From positions 14,708,606 through 14,772,605 of the forward strand of contig OX940865.1 in NCBI GenBank assembly GCA_954871525.1: DNA of 64,000 nucleotides, read 5' to 3'. A model generated the notes under the pieces. The model did no database searches, was not told the origin of the DNA, and worked only from the letters and a program-made list of their open reading frames with translations. How positions within the stretch are numbered: the first letter of the stretch is position 1; every line of letters begins with the position of its first letter. Made by a program: the position numbers and the translations under genes. Shown here one piece after another: positions 1 to 13,627 of the stretch. The DNA comes from Parietaria judaica. Taxonomy: Eukaryota > Streptophyta > Magnoliopsida > Rosales > Urticaceae.

Positions 1-526
1 ATCATGCATGACTATATTTTTAATTAGGAATTAATTAATTACACTAAAGTCCACCATCATCACATCTCTCTCTCAAGGTTCAAAGCACGTTTACATAGTA
101 AAGACACTAGCAGAGCTAGATACGCACGAGCGTATGCATGTGTTTACGCTCAAATACCAAAAGAAAACATTAATACATGATATTGTATTTGTGTTGTTTA
201 AATTAGCAAACTTTATAATGAAGTACATTAAAATTTTCAAGACATTTCATTTGTTTATATATATGTGATATTGAAATTTATCTCATTGTTTGGTCGCGTA
301 TAATCCTATTATTTATATATTAGTCTTTATTTTCTTATTTTTTAGAGCTATTATCGAAAGCTTAATAAGATTTTTTTGCTCTGTTATTTTTCTGGATATA
401 TTTTTCTTGAGTGAGATAAGAAAATTGATCACACATTTGCTCACTAAAATTATGAGTTTTGATTCATCTTTAAAGATATTTAGATGCCGTTTAAATTAAT
501 CCGGTAAAATTTATAATAGTTACGTA

Positions 527-563
527 GTGCTTCGGCTGAATAAAAAAATTGGCTCTGCCACTG
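527..563. mobile_element. right terminus of a hAT-like element (partial)
   Basis: Read on the minus strand, the segment starts CAGTGGCAGAGCCA and continues into a T-rich stretch. This resembles the common plant hAT terminus CAGTGGCGGAGCCA and the element at 21958-22530. No matching left end was found in 1-526, so the element is truncated or begins before the window. Only the terminus is supported. Confidence 0.4.
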
Positions 564-2028
564 AGTACACACAAGCTAATTCTACAAATTTATGTTACCC
601 CGACTTCATAAATTGTGAGTTTACCAATAAGATATTTAACAAAAAAAATAAATCATAATTTTTTAAAAATATTATTCAATTCACATATATATAAGCTTAA
701 AAAATATCTCATAGCATAACAACTCATATCCGTCGGTCCATAGCCTCGATACTTTCCAAAAAACAAGTTTTATCTTGAAAAAAAATCATTGAAATAAATA
801 ATTATGTCTCTCTCTCGAGAATTATTATGAACGTATTGTATGGAATTTATGTGTATACAATATATATAGTCCTTAATATAATATGAAACCGAATTAGTCA
901 AATAAATGAAAGAATTTGGCATCATGATCATTCATGCGAATAACCAAGCTTTATATATGTTTGGCATCGAATTCTTCAAAAAAGTATTTTTTTTATTTGT
1001 CTCTGATATTAACATTAAACTATATGATATTCATATGGCATACCTAAATAAATGCATACATACTTACATAGTCATATATATATATATAATAAATAAATAA
1101 ATAAATAAATATATATATGGTTTGTACGACAGTTGACCTTGTGGAATACAAAATAAAATAGTAAAAAACGTCAACACATAGTCTCTGTCTGATATCTGAG
1201 TGTGATCTGATCAATATTTCAATAATCAATATGAATTCAAGTGTGTACAGCTTTTCGTGTCATAAACATTATAGCACATTACATAATACATTACATAACA
1301 AATATATATAATATCCTTTTTCTTTTCTAAGTTTTGTAGTTATACATAGATTCCATGGCTAAAATGGTTCCTATCTTGAAAGGGTGTCCTAAATCTCAAT
1401 GGTCTTTAAAAAAAAATATTTTGTACGATTTAATACTGTAAATGATTTATAATCATTAAAATAAATAAATAAAAAATAAATAAATACTTAACTATTTCTA
1501 AAAATTAACTAAAAAACAATCAGAAACCACTTAAAAGGCAGAGTCACTAAAATCTTAACAAACAGACCATTTATATATAAAAAAAATAAAAATAAAAACC
1601 CTATATGTGCATATACTATCCCGAAAGACTATTTAATTATTATATCATTATTAACTCGTCCATTCATAGTTCATACTTTCTAAAAAAAAATCTTATAAAC
1701 CATTTATATATAGAAAAAATATGTGCGTGATATGTAGGAAGAAAACATATTAATTGTTATGTTATTAGGCAAGTAGGAAGAAACCAATAATTAAAATATT
1801 TGATAAACATATTATATATATATACACACATATATACTTTTTATATCTACGTGTCAAACTATAAGAAACATTTTGTTTAAGATGGTATTATCATTTATAT
1901 GTATGTAACAACTAAGAAGTGCTTGTTGTGTAGATCCAGACAAGTTTTGGGTTGTTGAGCTAACACAAGCTAAAACCTCATGACCAATTCTAAGTTCTAA
2001 CCAACCAAACTCTTAGGTTTTTTTTTTA

Positions 2029-2066
<38 letters not shown>

Positions 2067-3846
2067 TTTAGTTTCATGTCTCTAATATATATTTCTTTCT
2101 AAAGTGAATTTACTTTCACCAAAGTCTAACTACAACATAAAGCTTGTTAGGTGAAGAAAACTATGGCATTCACATATTATTTAACTTAAAAAAATAAAAA
2201 AGCTAAATTGCCACTAGATCAGGACTCAATGAATAACTATTTATGAGAAATATTTTTAATAATTTAGAAGCAAGCTTCCAAAATGATTGTTTCCATCTCA
2301 TAACTAGATCTAGATCAGGGTTAGCATAGTGTACTCTGATTGTCATATATTCCCGTTCTGACTATTAAACCATTATCATACAAAAGAATATATATATATA
2401 TATATATAATAGCCTGGTGAGTGAGTAGTGATCGTCTTATTCATTGTTTTTTAAGTGTTCTCAATAATTAGTCATTTGATTTGGGATAATAGACTTTAGA
2501 TTTTTATCAAATAATTAGATGATAAAACATAGAATGAAATTAAAAATAATAAATTTCGTTGTGAATTATTAAAATAATAATTATTACTCATGTACTTACA
2601 TGTACATCCATATTGAGAATTTTGATAAATATATAAAAAAAATTCAAAGTGTATATTGTTTTTATGTAAAGCTACAAGTCTTTTAAATATAAATATATAT
2701 ATATATATATATATAAATAAAAAGAGAAGAAGAAGAAGAAGAAGAAAAAGACAATATAGACGTCACACGTCAGACAACTACCAATCAATATTAAAATCAT
2801 GCGCATTAACTAGTAGAAATTTAATCAAAGAACATGATCGAACTTTAAATTATAAGAATAAGTGAAAGAAGAAAAAAGTTGAAGGAAATTAAAGAGATTA
2901 TCAAGAAAAATATTTAAGCTATAATCAGTTTATCGCGTAAGGCGTAACTCCTCGAACACGAGTTTCCTCTGGTGATTTTATTTTTTTCATCGAGTTTGGG
3001 TCAAATATTTAAGTTTTATAACAATAAAAATACTTAAATATAGTATAATGATTATTTTATTTTATACTATTTTTAAAAAAAAAAAAAAAAAAATTAGCTT
3101 TCATTTTCATTACATAAAAAAAAAATTAAAAGTGTCCAGTAACGCACTTGAGTATGTAGCGCTCAAGTGCTCTTGCCGTTATTATCTGAAAATGAAATGA
3201 TATAATAATAAAAAAGTTATATTATATATATAATGAGGAATGGTAGGAATATCATGTGGAAAGTGGAGAAGAGATGATAGGCAAGTTGAAGATCCACACC
3301 ACAAATTCCACCTACCACACACCCATGCACGTGTTTAACATCCCTCTTTCCACGTCATTTCTATATTATATTATAAAGTACGACAGTACTCACTCACACA
3401 TCATATACATAATACATGTATGTGATCATCGTCGAGTCATTAAACTATGATGAATGTTAGCTATATATCATCATCATCATCACATATTATCCTCAGTTGA
3501 GTTATCATTTTCATTCTGTATTTCATTTCACCAACCTTAAAGGATCGTAGCCATAATAATGAGTAAAAAATTGTTTTTAAAAAGGTCTGAATCGCCATTT
3601 TTAATTTATCTAGTCGAGTCTTAAAGGGTCAGATGTGTTTATAAGACTCTATAGTACCTCTACATTCACGTTCTTGATCGTGTTTCATGTCCGGTCCCAT
3701 GCTAGTATTACCGTTTGTCTCAAGCAAGCAACAAGAGAGTGTTATATTATTAGTTTGACCTAGTTCATTATTAGTACACTCATTATTTATATATAAACTT
3801 ATATAAGAATATGAATACATTAAAAAATAACGAGCTCGGACCAAGT
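564..3846. other. AT-rich intergenic DNA, no gene recognised
   Basis: The stretch has many A/T homopolymers and AT microsatellites, the longest at about 2031-2064. A small hairpin lies at 3144-3170, with 9-base arms GCACTTGAG and CTCAAGTGC around a 9-base loop. The short open frames have no recognisable domain and look like chance frames in AT-rich DNA. Confidence 0.6.
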
Positions 3847-3874
3847 GGGGGCGGCCGCCCCCGCTCCGCCCCTG
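3847..3874. repeat. GC-rich palindrome plus hAT-like terminus
   Basis: A perfect 16-base palindrome of five G, CGGCCG and five C sits at 3847-3862 in otherwise AT-rich DNA. It is followed by CTCCGCCCCTG at 3864-3874, the reverse complement of the CAGGGGCGGAG ends common in plant hAT elements. No partner end was found, so this may be a transposon remnant. Confidence 0.35.
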
Positions 3875-6800
3875 CGTACACACATATATACAGCCTTATC
3901 GGGACATAAGAGATAAATTTCAAAACATTATTAAGTGATTCGTTGAATAACCTGTTCTTATGAAAATCATAAATACAATAAATTAGACAATATAAATGAC
4001 GCCGTAATACATATCATATAATATTCCATAAAATACAACAAAAATACCAACTAATATCTATGTCAATGCTCATGACATGAGTAATTAATATTGTGTCACG
4101 AGTACCGTATTCTGCTTGAGAGTTAAATAAAAATCTCGGTATATTTTCGCTCGTTTATAATATTATTATATAATAATATATTCCTAACTACTTTCAACTA
4201 AAGTGTTAAATTTTGCAATTTTTCATGAAAATGTCGATCGATTTTTTTTTTCCGAAGATATGCGAAAAGAAAACCCTTTCATCTCACGCTTGAAAGTTTC
4301 AACAACCTTCAAGTGGGAGATGAAATCTCATTCGACTAGCTAATTCAATTTATAGAACATTCTCATTTACCACATGCTTAAAATTTATTACAACTGCCAT
4401 TTTATCCACACGCGAGCGCGCGCACACATATATATATTACATACGAAGGTGGAGTACTACAAATAATTGAAGTAACCACTCACCTTTCATAGTACTAATC
4501 TTACAATGTGACTAAACCCCAACATTTGGACTTTTGGGTCTGCAATGCAAAAGTGAACTCGAATCCTAAATTTAGGACGCAAAAGTCAAAACAAGAAATG
4601 AGTTTTGTGGTAATATAAATGAAAAAGAATATAAGAGTTCTACAAAATAAAAATGTAAAACGACCATAGAAGAAACAAAATAAAAAAATGTTGTCAACAA
4701 ATATAGCCGTACAGAAGAAGCAGTGAAATCGAAATGGAAAAACATGAACTTTAAGTAGCAAAATTAACTAGGGAAGACATCAACTACTTTATTGTTTTTT
4801 TAAATATAAATATGAGTTATTTTAAACTGAAAAGTCTCTAAAACACACATTTGAACTATTTAGCCCGTGAGTTACAAAGTTCTAGACAAATTTTTTTAAA
4901 TTTGAATAAAATAAGTAGAATCGCACTCGAGTTATAAGTTATTTCGTTAATTTTTATTTTTTATTTTTTATTTTTACTAATAAATATACCAACAATCACT
5001 TCAGCATCACAAGAAAAAGAAAGGGTCGATCAAAGAAAAAACTTTGAGAAAAATATAATTTAATGGAATATATATAACCTACAAAATAATAGTCAGCACA
5101 ATCTTTTAGAGGCTGCAACATATCACTAACATTCACACTATAAAAAGCATATAAATATAAATATATAGCTTCACTAAAAGTAGATACACTAGTGTACAAA
5201 ATCCAATGAATTCCATATTTAAATTAAACTATAATACCAATTATGTGAATAATATTAATTGCAACAACCAATTGGTAGGTCTTGCTGTATGCTAGGCTAG
5301 CTATGGCCAAAAATACATGCTATACATTTTGCCACGTGATTTGCCTAACACATTTACACTCCCAAATCACTTTCGTTAATTATTAATTATTGTGTCTCTT
5401 ACAATGCGTAGTCGTACTAAACATATATGGTAATTAAATCAAAGTATATTAATTATGACCTCGTTGTATCAATGGTGAATGGTCATTGAGAGAGCATTAC
5501 AATTCACACATGCTTCACTTTATTTTTAATCTTTATTTATAAATATATACGATAATAGCAACGGTTTGATACAATTTTTACTTCTGTCACTTAGTGAGTA
5601 TTTTAATTCAATTTACGTTTCAACCGAGTGTTTCACCTTAAATAAGAAGTTTGAATCCGTTACCATTTAAATCCGGAGTACGCTATTTGATTTCAACCCT
5701 TAACTAATCTGAATCTTGGTTCTGCTTAAGACAGTGATTTAGTATAATTATATGAGATTAATTAGGGCTTCTTGGAAATTAATTACCTAACGAAAATAAT
5801 ATTCCAACAATAAATGCAACAATCAACTTGGTGATATAGGGACCTCAGAAATGGAGACATCAGGGAACATTATAGGAAGGCATATATAAATTATATATAA
5901 TATATTGTAAGAATATTACAAAGTGTTCCAATGAAGTGGGGATCATTATAAGTAGCTTTCATTATTATCATTCCACATTCAGTAACAAAATGCTAGCCCA
6001 TTTTGTACCCGTAAGTACTTTTTTTAGTCCATACTCATTGCCGGCGACCGACGACCGCTGGCGGGCAACTGCGAGCCTAATGCTCTGCATTTATGGAGGA
6101 CATGGTAAGGGCCAACCGCACCGCATTGCCACCTCTAACTGTATTTGAGAACCAGTTATATCGATGACGATGACGAGTTTGGGTTTTCGTAATGTTACTC
6201 CCATTACGAATATTTTTATTCACTTTACAATAATAATAGTAATAAAAAATATTATTTTTACATATTATATACGATGAAAAAGTTTAGAGATTTATATATC
6301 CTTTGAAGTATTTATTTTCTGTATAATATTTAGATTAGGTTCGAATAATTGGGTTAAATGGAAATTGAGCGATCTGAAGCGTCGAACTCTCATGCAAAAA
6401 CGCTCTAATTTTTTAAAAAAAAAAAATACCGAGCTGAATATCCTACAACTTAAAATAAATTTATATAATTTTTTTTATGAGCTAAAAATATTATTTGTAA
6501 GAATTTTCTATGTGACGTTATTTTTTTAGTTTTTGGATATAACTCATTACACTTTCTATTCATCTGATTGAGAATATGGATTTGGGCTGAAGAAGGCCCA
6601 TAAAGATGTGCTGACGTGGCATAGCCTTGATCAATGAGTCGGTAGACCTTTTCCCGATCTTTTGACGGTTTTCTTTGATATCGCGTCAAAATATGTGAAT
6701 GTTATTTTATCTTTCAAGAACTCTCATCGATTAATCGACAAAATAGAGTCGAAATTATGGTCCATAAATCTGTGACTCGGCAAATTCATTATTTATCTTT

Positions 6801-7500
6801 AACTTGAATGTATCGAATAATTCGAGGTGAAACAACATCACGTGTAGATAATTTTAACAGACAAAGACATCCTTGAGTGGTTACTATATTATATTTATTT
6901 TTGTAATCCTGATTTTTTAGATTGTACTGATTTTTGTAGTGCTTGCAACATTAAAAGAAGAAAAAGAAGTATGTAACCACTAAGATCGATTATGAGAAAG
7001 CGATTTATAAGCAGGAAGTGGACGTACCTCTCATGTCGAGACCGAACTATTACGTGTATCTTTTATTTTCAGTTTCACGCAAAACAACATATTGTTTTTT
7101 ATTTGGAGATTAGGGCTTGATAACCGAAACTGAACTCTCGCACAATCAAATACCGGAGTTGTCATCACGTTCAAATGGCAAGACTTCATGTAACTCAAAA
7201 TGACTTATCATTTCACATTAAATAGGGTTTTGTGACCGAAAGTAATAATGTCGCTTTACCGAAGTTTGCTAAGTACTATTTCATGCAAACAATGTGGTAA
7301 CATTTAGCACGGAGCCTATTCGACCGATTAGTCCCAGAAACCGCTCAACCAATAACATGCCAAGGCTAACTTCGTTAAGCTTTAAATACGAACTCTCGTA
7401 TAGAGCTCAAATCGGAATTCCGAGGGAAAATCAATAATCCGCTCGCAATTGTTTTGGGTGATTATGTCATGATTAGCTCTTTAAAAAGTAGATTATTGAG
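3875..7500. other. AT-rich intergenic DNA downstream of EIN2
   Basis: No supported gene. There are AT-rich stretches, short dispersed repeats and isolated chance frames. The EIN2 3' untranslated region should occupy the right-hand end (below 7703, reading leftward), but I could not fix the polyadenylation site. Confidence 0.55.
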
Positions 7501-7702
7501 TAAAAGCAAAAATAAATAAAAATAAAATAAAAAGACCCATCAGAAAATATTGGCAATTATCAACCCCCACCACCCATTTTCCCTTTCCTTTCAATTCTTC
7601 CTGCAAATTACAAGTCCGGTGATCTCTTAACGCTATGTGTATACATTGACATATTAAATAAAAACGAAAAATATAACGTTCCACCTGAGCACGGTTCCGA
7701 GC

Positions 7703-10700
7703 TCACGACCCATAAGTCCCTGTCGGCCCATGGAGCTTGCGCGAGCCGGGCCCATCCAGATTCCCTGCGGGCTTGTTCGCGAGCCGCCGCTTATACCGCT
7801 TAAGGACGGAGGCGAGATTCTCCTTGCCCTTCGGGAATGCGACGTCGCCGGCGGCGGTGCCAGTCCGGCCCTTCCGGCAGGAGATGGCGATCTCGACGTC
7901 CTTGATAAGGTCCAGGACGACCGGCGCGGTGGTGCACTTTCCGCGGGCGGGTTTGGACGCCGGCGGAAGCATTCCGTTGGAGACGGGCGGGCTGAACCGT
8001 TGCTGGGCTGCGGGAGGGATTTCGAGGCAGAAGCATGCAGTCATCGGGGCACGGGGTTTGGAAAATGCTGCATCGACGATACCCTGATGTACACAAACAT
8101 GTATATACAAGTTCAGTCTTGATATAAAGGCACCCTAAAATCCTAAACCCACCGATCCGGTTTGAAACCTAAGCATTTGTTCGGCGGGTCGAGGAAAAAA
8201 ATATATTTTATGTTCAAAACTTTGAGGTTGAATAAATGAAATAATAATAAAAGAAAAATTGAAGAAAAATTTATTCCACACCAATTTCAGCCTTGGTGCT
8301 TCTACAAAAATATTTTCATATTTTCTCCAACTTCTAAACATAAGAAGAAGAAAACAAGTTATTTCCCGCAAAGAAGGATTCTCATAATAAAAACTCCCTA
8401 AATAGTGTTGAAAATATAAATGTAGTCAGTAGGATTAAATTCCAAAACTTTTAAATATTTAATATTATGTGCCTATTATTGTTGCGATAATTAGAAAGTC
8501 TTTCATAGATTACAGATATTTTTAGCACTAAATTAAGGTATTTTTTCCTAATGGAATATTAAGTGCAGTTTTTAATAAATTTATTATACATTACCTGAAG
8601 GCGATTGAGGACATAGGTGTACTTCCCCCATAATTCTGGCCGACTTTCCATGAGCGAAAGGTCAAGAACACGATGAATACACCAAACTCCGAAGCTCACG
8701 ATCAAATCTGACTTCCAAACGCAGCCTTCCCCACAATGAGGGACCGATGAAACCACGGAATGGGCGAATAGACTCGTCTCGGAGCTCCTCAACGACGAGT
8801 ACTTCCTCTCTGGCAACGAATAGTGGGCCTCGCCCACCGAATTAACTCGGTTCATCTCTCTCGCCTCCAGTTCGCACAGAAACTTCTCCCGCGCCGCCAC
8901 ACGGTCAATCAGCTCCTCGTCTGTCCCATCGTTCTGCCTAAACAGCCAATCGGATCCCTCCAATTTCAGAAGCTTCACAATGCAGTTTCTGAACGATTGA
9001 AGCAATTTCGCTTCGGAATCGAGCGAGGACGACATCATCGTCGTGGTCGTCGCTCTTCTGATTCCGTTGTCGACAGCCAGATTCATATCGGCAAGGCCGA
9101 ACTGCTCGTGAGGTTGACGGGAAAAAAGTGACCTACCAAAGCTCGTGTCCACAGGCGTTGATAGAGCGTCTCTGTACCCTTTTGACGGTGAGATATCTTC
9201 GAACAATAATGGAGCTCCCGATTTTGGCAACCCAGAATTTGGATACATCGACTGTTCGTTGGAGGTTCTGGTAACAGAGGATCCGAACCCACCTGAATTT
9301 TCCCAGTGAGGAGCTCTATTGGCCGATGCGTAAAGTTCCCGGTAAATGTTCGGAGAGCTGTGGTATTTCTTGGTATTGGATGAGTTCGCCAGATTCTCAG
9401 CTGTCCCTGAAGAGGGAAAAGCAAAATTCTGCATCATGCTGTTTCTAGAAGCTAATAGGCTCTCCTGAATTGCCGTGACCTGTGAAGAGCTTAGCCCGTT
9501 TTGCAATTTCTGCCCCATAGTGTATTCAAAAGGGTCTCGGTAGTCTGTGGAAACACCCAAAGTGGATGATTTGATCGCCGGAGATTGGATTTGACCGTTC
9601 AAGTAATCAGAGTTTCTCTCCTTCGCTAAGCGGTTCATGCATGACGCTATCTGATAACCGTGCACGGTGGCCGGCTGATAATCTCCCCACGCATCGGAAG
9701 ATGGTAGGTTTCGCACGCTTGAGTATCGCCGTTCGCTGGAATCAACGACGTTATTCCGGTTAGAACCAGTCTGAACATAGGAGTCAGGTAATTGCATAGT
9801 GTTCGACGACCACGACGATCTCTGTACCCCGTATGGTGACTCTAAATTTCCTTGAAGCTTATGCTGATTAGGAGATGGGAAGAAACTAGGAAGTTCCTTC
9901 ATATTAGTCTCCGCTTTGAAAGACGAAGCGATCATTTTGAGATCTGATGCGAACAATAAATCTAACTTCTTAGCTCTCGCTTCTTGAGTTGGTTGACCAT
10001 GGAAATCGTACAGTTGACCCCAGAATTCGTCAAGAACTGCAGCCAGCTGGCGCCGTGCAGCGCGGCCAAGTCCAGCGAGTCTTGAGAGGCTTCCAGCGCC
10101 GTTTCCACCGTCCTCGCTCTTTCCGCTGAGACTCCTAAACGATCCAGGACCCTCAGATTGCAATGTGGGAGTTCCAGGAGCCCCTTTGGACAGATCATCG
10201 ATTCCCCATGTGTCTCCATCATAATCATCTTTCTCAGCTTGAAGATCAGGTTCGAGAACTAGAGATTTCTCAACTGGGATCTTCGAATCTTCTTTCAATT
10301 TGCTCTGGCTGATTAACACAGCATCGGACTCTTCACTAGAAACAGGAACTGTCTCGGATTTGACTTTGTGTTCGGTCAAAGAGCTAGTCAAAGAGCTAGG
10401 TTCCTCCACAATAGGAAACTGAAATTCCGGGTCATGATCCATGATATTCTCAGGCAAACCAAAGTCGTTATCTTCAATTTTCATATCAGGCTGACTATCA
10501 GAGGGCTGTATTACGACGGGTGAAGGTTCAGGTTTAAACAATACAGCCTCGTTATGGAATCTTCTCTTTGTTACATCGATATCATCGTCTTTGTTAGCAT
10601 AAGGCTCAGGTAAAGAATTCAGGGAATCCCAGTTCTTCCACGCCTGTGAATCCACACTGGCGGATTTCAGCGGTGTGGCAGCGAGCCAAAGCATCAGACA

Positions 10701-13627
10701 AAAAGACGCACAAACGACGACGATGAGAACAAAGTACGAAGCCGACACACCGCTTCCGACATTCCATAAATTCCCGACCCAGTCACTGTTCCCAAAGGTC
10801 ATTTCGACAACGAACGCGACCTTCAAGACGAGCATCATTATGAACGTCATCAGCGTCAGAAACTCCACGATCTGCGATATTTTGTGGGTCCCCATGATTT
10901 GTCTCGACGCGGCAATCCTGAAGAGAGGGATCACGGAAGACGGGAGAAGAAGCGCTACCAAGACCTGAGTGAATATCAAAAGCTGATACATGCCTTCGGC
11001 CCCAGAGCTCCAAACGCAATATAACGCCGGAATAATTGTGATGATTCTGATCGTAGCACAGTGCAACCAACCGGGAATATCCAGTTTCAAGAAATCCTGC
11101 AACACGACCTGACCACCTACACCCCAAGTTAGCGCTGTGATTTGATTCGCTACAAACAGGACCAGCAAAAAGGCGATAGGCGCTAATGGGCCTTTAAACA
11201 CCTGTGGAAAAAAGAAAAAAAAAAATCAGTATTCAAACACAGTGAAGGTTTAAGAAAGCAAATGTTAAAGAAGTTTTTGGCATAATGGACCTTATGCACA
11301 GTTTGTGTGCAAACGGTCACTCAAATCAGAAATTGCACCTATGCCCAGTACTCTGGAACTGTAGAGCATTTACCCTATTTTTAATTGCCGGGGTTTTGGC
11401 TGTAAATCTCTGATTTGAGGGACCGTTTACACAAGTAAACGTCATTTGTTCCGAGCACTCAAGTATAGAATAGGGTGATTTCAACACCTGTTCAACCAGT
11501 GACATTGCATCCTGAAAGTTGAGCAAAACAAGGCCCGTGCTGTAGAAAGCGGTTGCTGCCGAGCTCATTAGCACGTAATTCACAACGTAAATACCGCTGA
11601 AGACGCATAAAATGGCAAAAAAATGGTTGTGACACAGGGAATCCTTTGAAATTTCTGCTGGTCCACGATGATGCTGTGAGGAAGAAACATAGAATTGTTT
11701 CAAATAGGATAATACGAGAACGCTAATCAATAATTATTCATCAATGATTATAAAGTGATTAACAATTAGATTGAGAAGGAGTGAATAGAGTATTTAACGA
11801 TTATAATATCTGTGCCAATGTTATAGAGTCCGAAAATCAAAAAACCACCCGAGGTCCAATTTTACGAGTATACTGAGAGGCTTGCGGGTATATCGAATAC
11901 CGATTGCGTTTCCATAAGATTTGGAAAACTGGCAACCAATTGTGCCAATTCAATTCACAGGTATACTAAAAAAACGATGGGTATACACTTAATCCGGCTT
12001 CTGGTCACCTCTGGAAACCGGAAAACCAGCGGCTTAAATAAAAGGGTTTAATCATAGACTGCCAATAATGAGGGATGTTTTAATGAGGTACAAAAAAGGT
12101 AATGTTTTAATACCTGTACAATGTAAGAATGAAGGTAAAAATTGTGAGGCATTATAGTTGCTCCAAGAAGGCTCATCAATGTGAAGATGCTCTCGCCGTT
12201 TAATTTCGTTAGTGTCCCATTCATGGAAAGAGTCATTTCTGGATGATTGATTAGTACCCCAAGAACAGAGGAAGCCAGTATAAATCCCGCTACGTACATG
12301 CCGATTGATTTTAACCCACGATTCTCCTGAAACGATAGAAATATTTAAAAGGGCGCGTGTAATAATCATTCATATATAACGTAATGATTTAATTTTGTTC
12401 TTAACACCTACCATGAGGGTGGAAAAAAGAGGAAATAAAACAGCATTAATAGCGGTCAAAAAGACGCAGGTGAAAAGGTCCCACTCAAAGAGATGATTAA
12501 GTCCATGCGCTATGCCCAAGACCTAGCAGAAGTAGAAAAATCGCATATTGGTAATCACAATAAAAGGGAAAAAAAGATTATATTCCATCCACAGCCATAA
12601 CTCCCGCTTTAAATGTTATCTGAAAGAAGGGTAACAAATGTTAAAAAGAAGTAAGAAAATTTACCATTGTAAGGTCCAAAAGAATCATAGACAACTCTGT
12701 TTGGACTCCTAAAGCCATGCACGTCCACGAATCATACTCATGGCTGCAGATCTGTTGGCATAACAAGGAAACATAGCGTATTTTAATTTACAATAAATTC
12801 TAATTATTTGTAATTAGTCAGTTAATTATTTGTATATATCTCTGGAATGGCTGTTTATAGACAACTGATAAATAAATTCTCGTGACATAGAGAACGACCA
12901 GCTTCAACATATCGGTTCTTATAACAAAATAACAAAGGGAATAAAGATTACCGAATAATATACATAAATTTACAATTCAGAAAATCATTAAGGACCTTGA
13001 TATATTAAAATGAACATGAGAAGAACAAGTAAAGTTTTCATCTCTATATAATTAACCTAGTAGTGACACTGGTTTATTGCCCGGTACAACGCGTGCAATT
13101 TTATGATCATCAAACAGCTGAAGACCTAGATGGGCTAAAATGAACATGAAAAAAGTTTTCATCATAAAACCTAACAGTTTCAGTGAGTTAATGCCCAAGA
13201 TATATAAATTTAGAGATTTAACTAAACCATATATCGATAGAATTGTAATCCTTCAAGACCTTAATACGTAAAAATGAACATGAAAGAGGAACGTAATATA
13301 TTTTTCGTTATATACTAGTATCATCATTATATAATTAAACCTAGCCTGATTGAGGATTATTTGAAATAATAACCCTACCTGAGCAAGATCTCTTCCAGTG
13401 ACCACACCAATCCGAGCCGAGAGGTACTGACATAAAATAGCAGCGAAATTGAAAACGAGCATCAACACTACAAGATCACATCCAAAATGGGCCCCACCCT
13501 CAACTGTTGCCACCCACTTCCCGGGATCGACATATCCAATAGATATCAAAAGCGCCGGCACAGCAAAAGGAAGTAAACCGTGAAGAACGGCTGGCAACCC
13601 ATTAACCCTAGAGTTTTCAGATTCCAT
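7703..13627 (-). CDS. EIN2: EIN2, central ethylene-signalling membrane protein
   Basis: Seven coding exons with GT-AG junctions: 13627-13379, 12751-12665, 12522-12412, 12326-12114, 11673-11488, 11201-8595 and 8083-7703. All junctions fall between codons. They give 1277 residues, against about 1294 in Arabidopsis. Residues 1 to about 460 form the Nramp-like membrane domain, with VDPGKW at 33-38 (K where Nramp transporters have N) and MPHNFYLHS at 208-216. The cytosolic C-terminal domain follows. It has FRSLSG, whose serine (about 641) matches the CTR1 target S645 of Arabidopsis, and the nuclear localisation motif LKRYKRRL at about 1245-1252. By family knowledge EIN2 sits in the ER membrane. 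Without ethylene CTR1 phosphorylates it; with ethylene its C-terminal part is released to act on EBF1/2 mRNA and in the nucleus. No coding lesion was seen. Confidence 0.96.
11305..11432. repeat. inverted-repeat (MITE-like) segment in EIN2 intron 5
   Basis: Two near-identical inverted arms of about 25 bases lie at 11305-11330 and 11408-11432, centred on AAACGGTCMCTCAAATCAGA. Both are inside the intron between exons 5 and 6. This may be a very short MITE or an intronic hairpin; no target duplication was resolved. Confidence 0.5.
12985..13345. repeat. imperfect tandem repeats in EIN2 intron 1
   Basis: Three degenerate copies, about 130 bases apart, share AAAATGAACATGA followed by AGTTTTCATC-like or AACCTA-like sequence. 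They lie in the 627-base first coding intron. No function is evident. Confidence 0.5.

Noticed and set aside
3629..3883. 84-codon minus-strand frame
   Set aside because: It has no domain, a biased composition and an overlap with a GC-rich transposon-like end.
6450..6689. 79-codon minus-strand frame
   Set aside because: No recognisable domain or gene context; probably chance.
7730..8122. Plus-strand open frames over the last EIN2 exon (7730-8122, 7737-8087)
   Set aside because: They are antisense shadows of a GC-rich exon whose minus-strand translation matches the EIN2 C-terminus.
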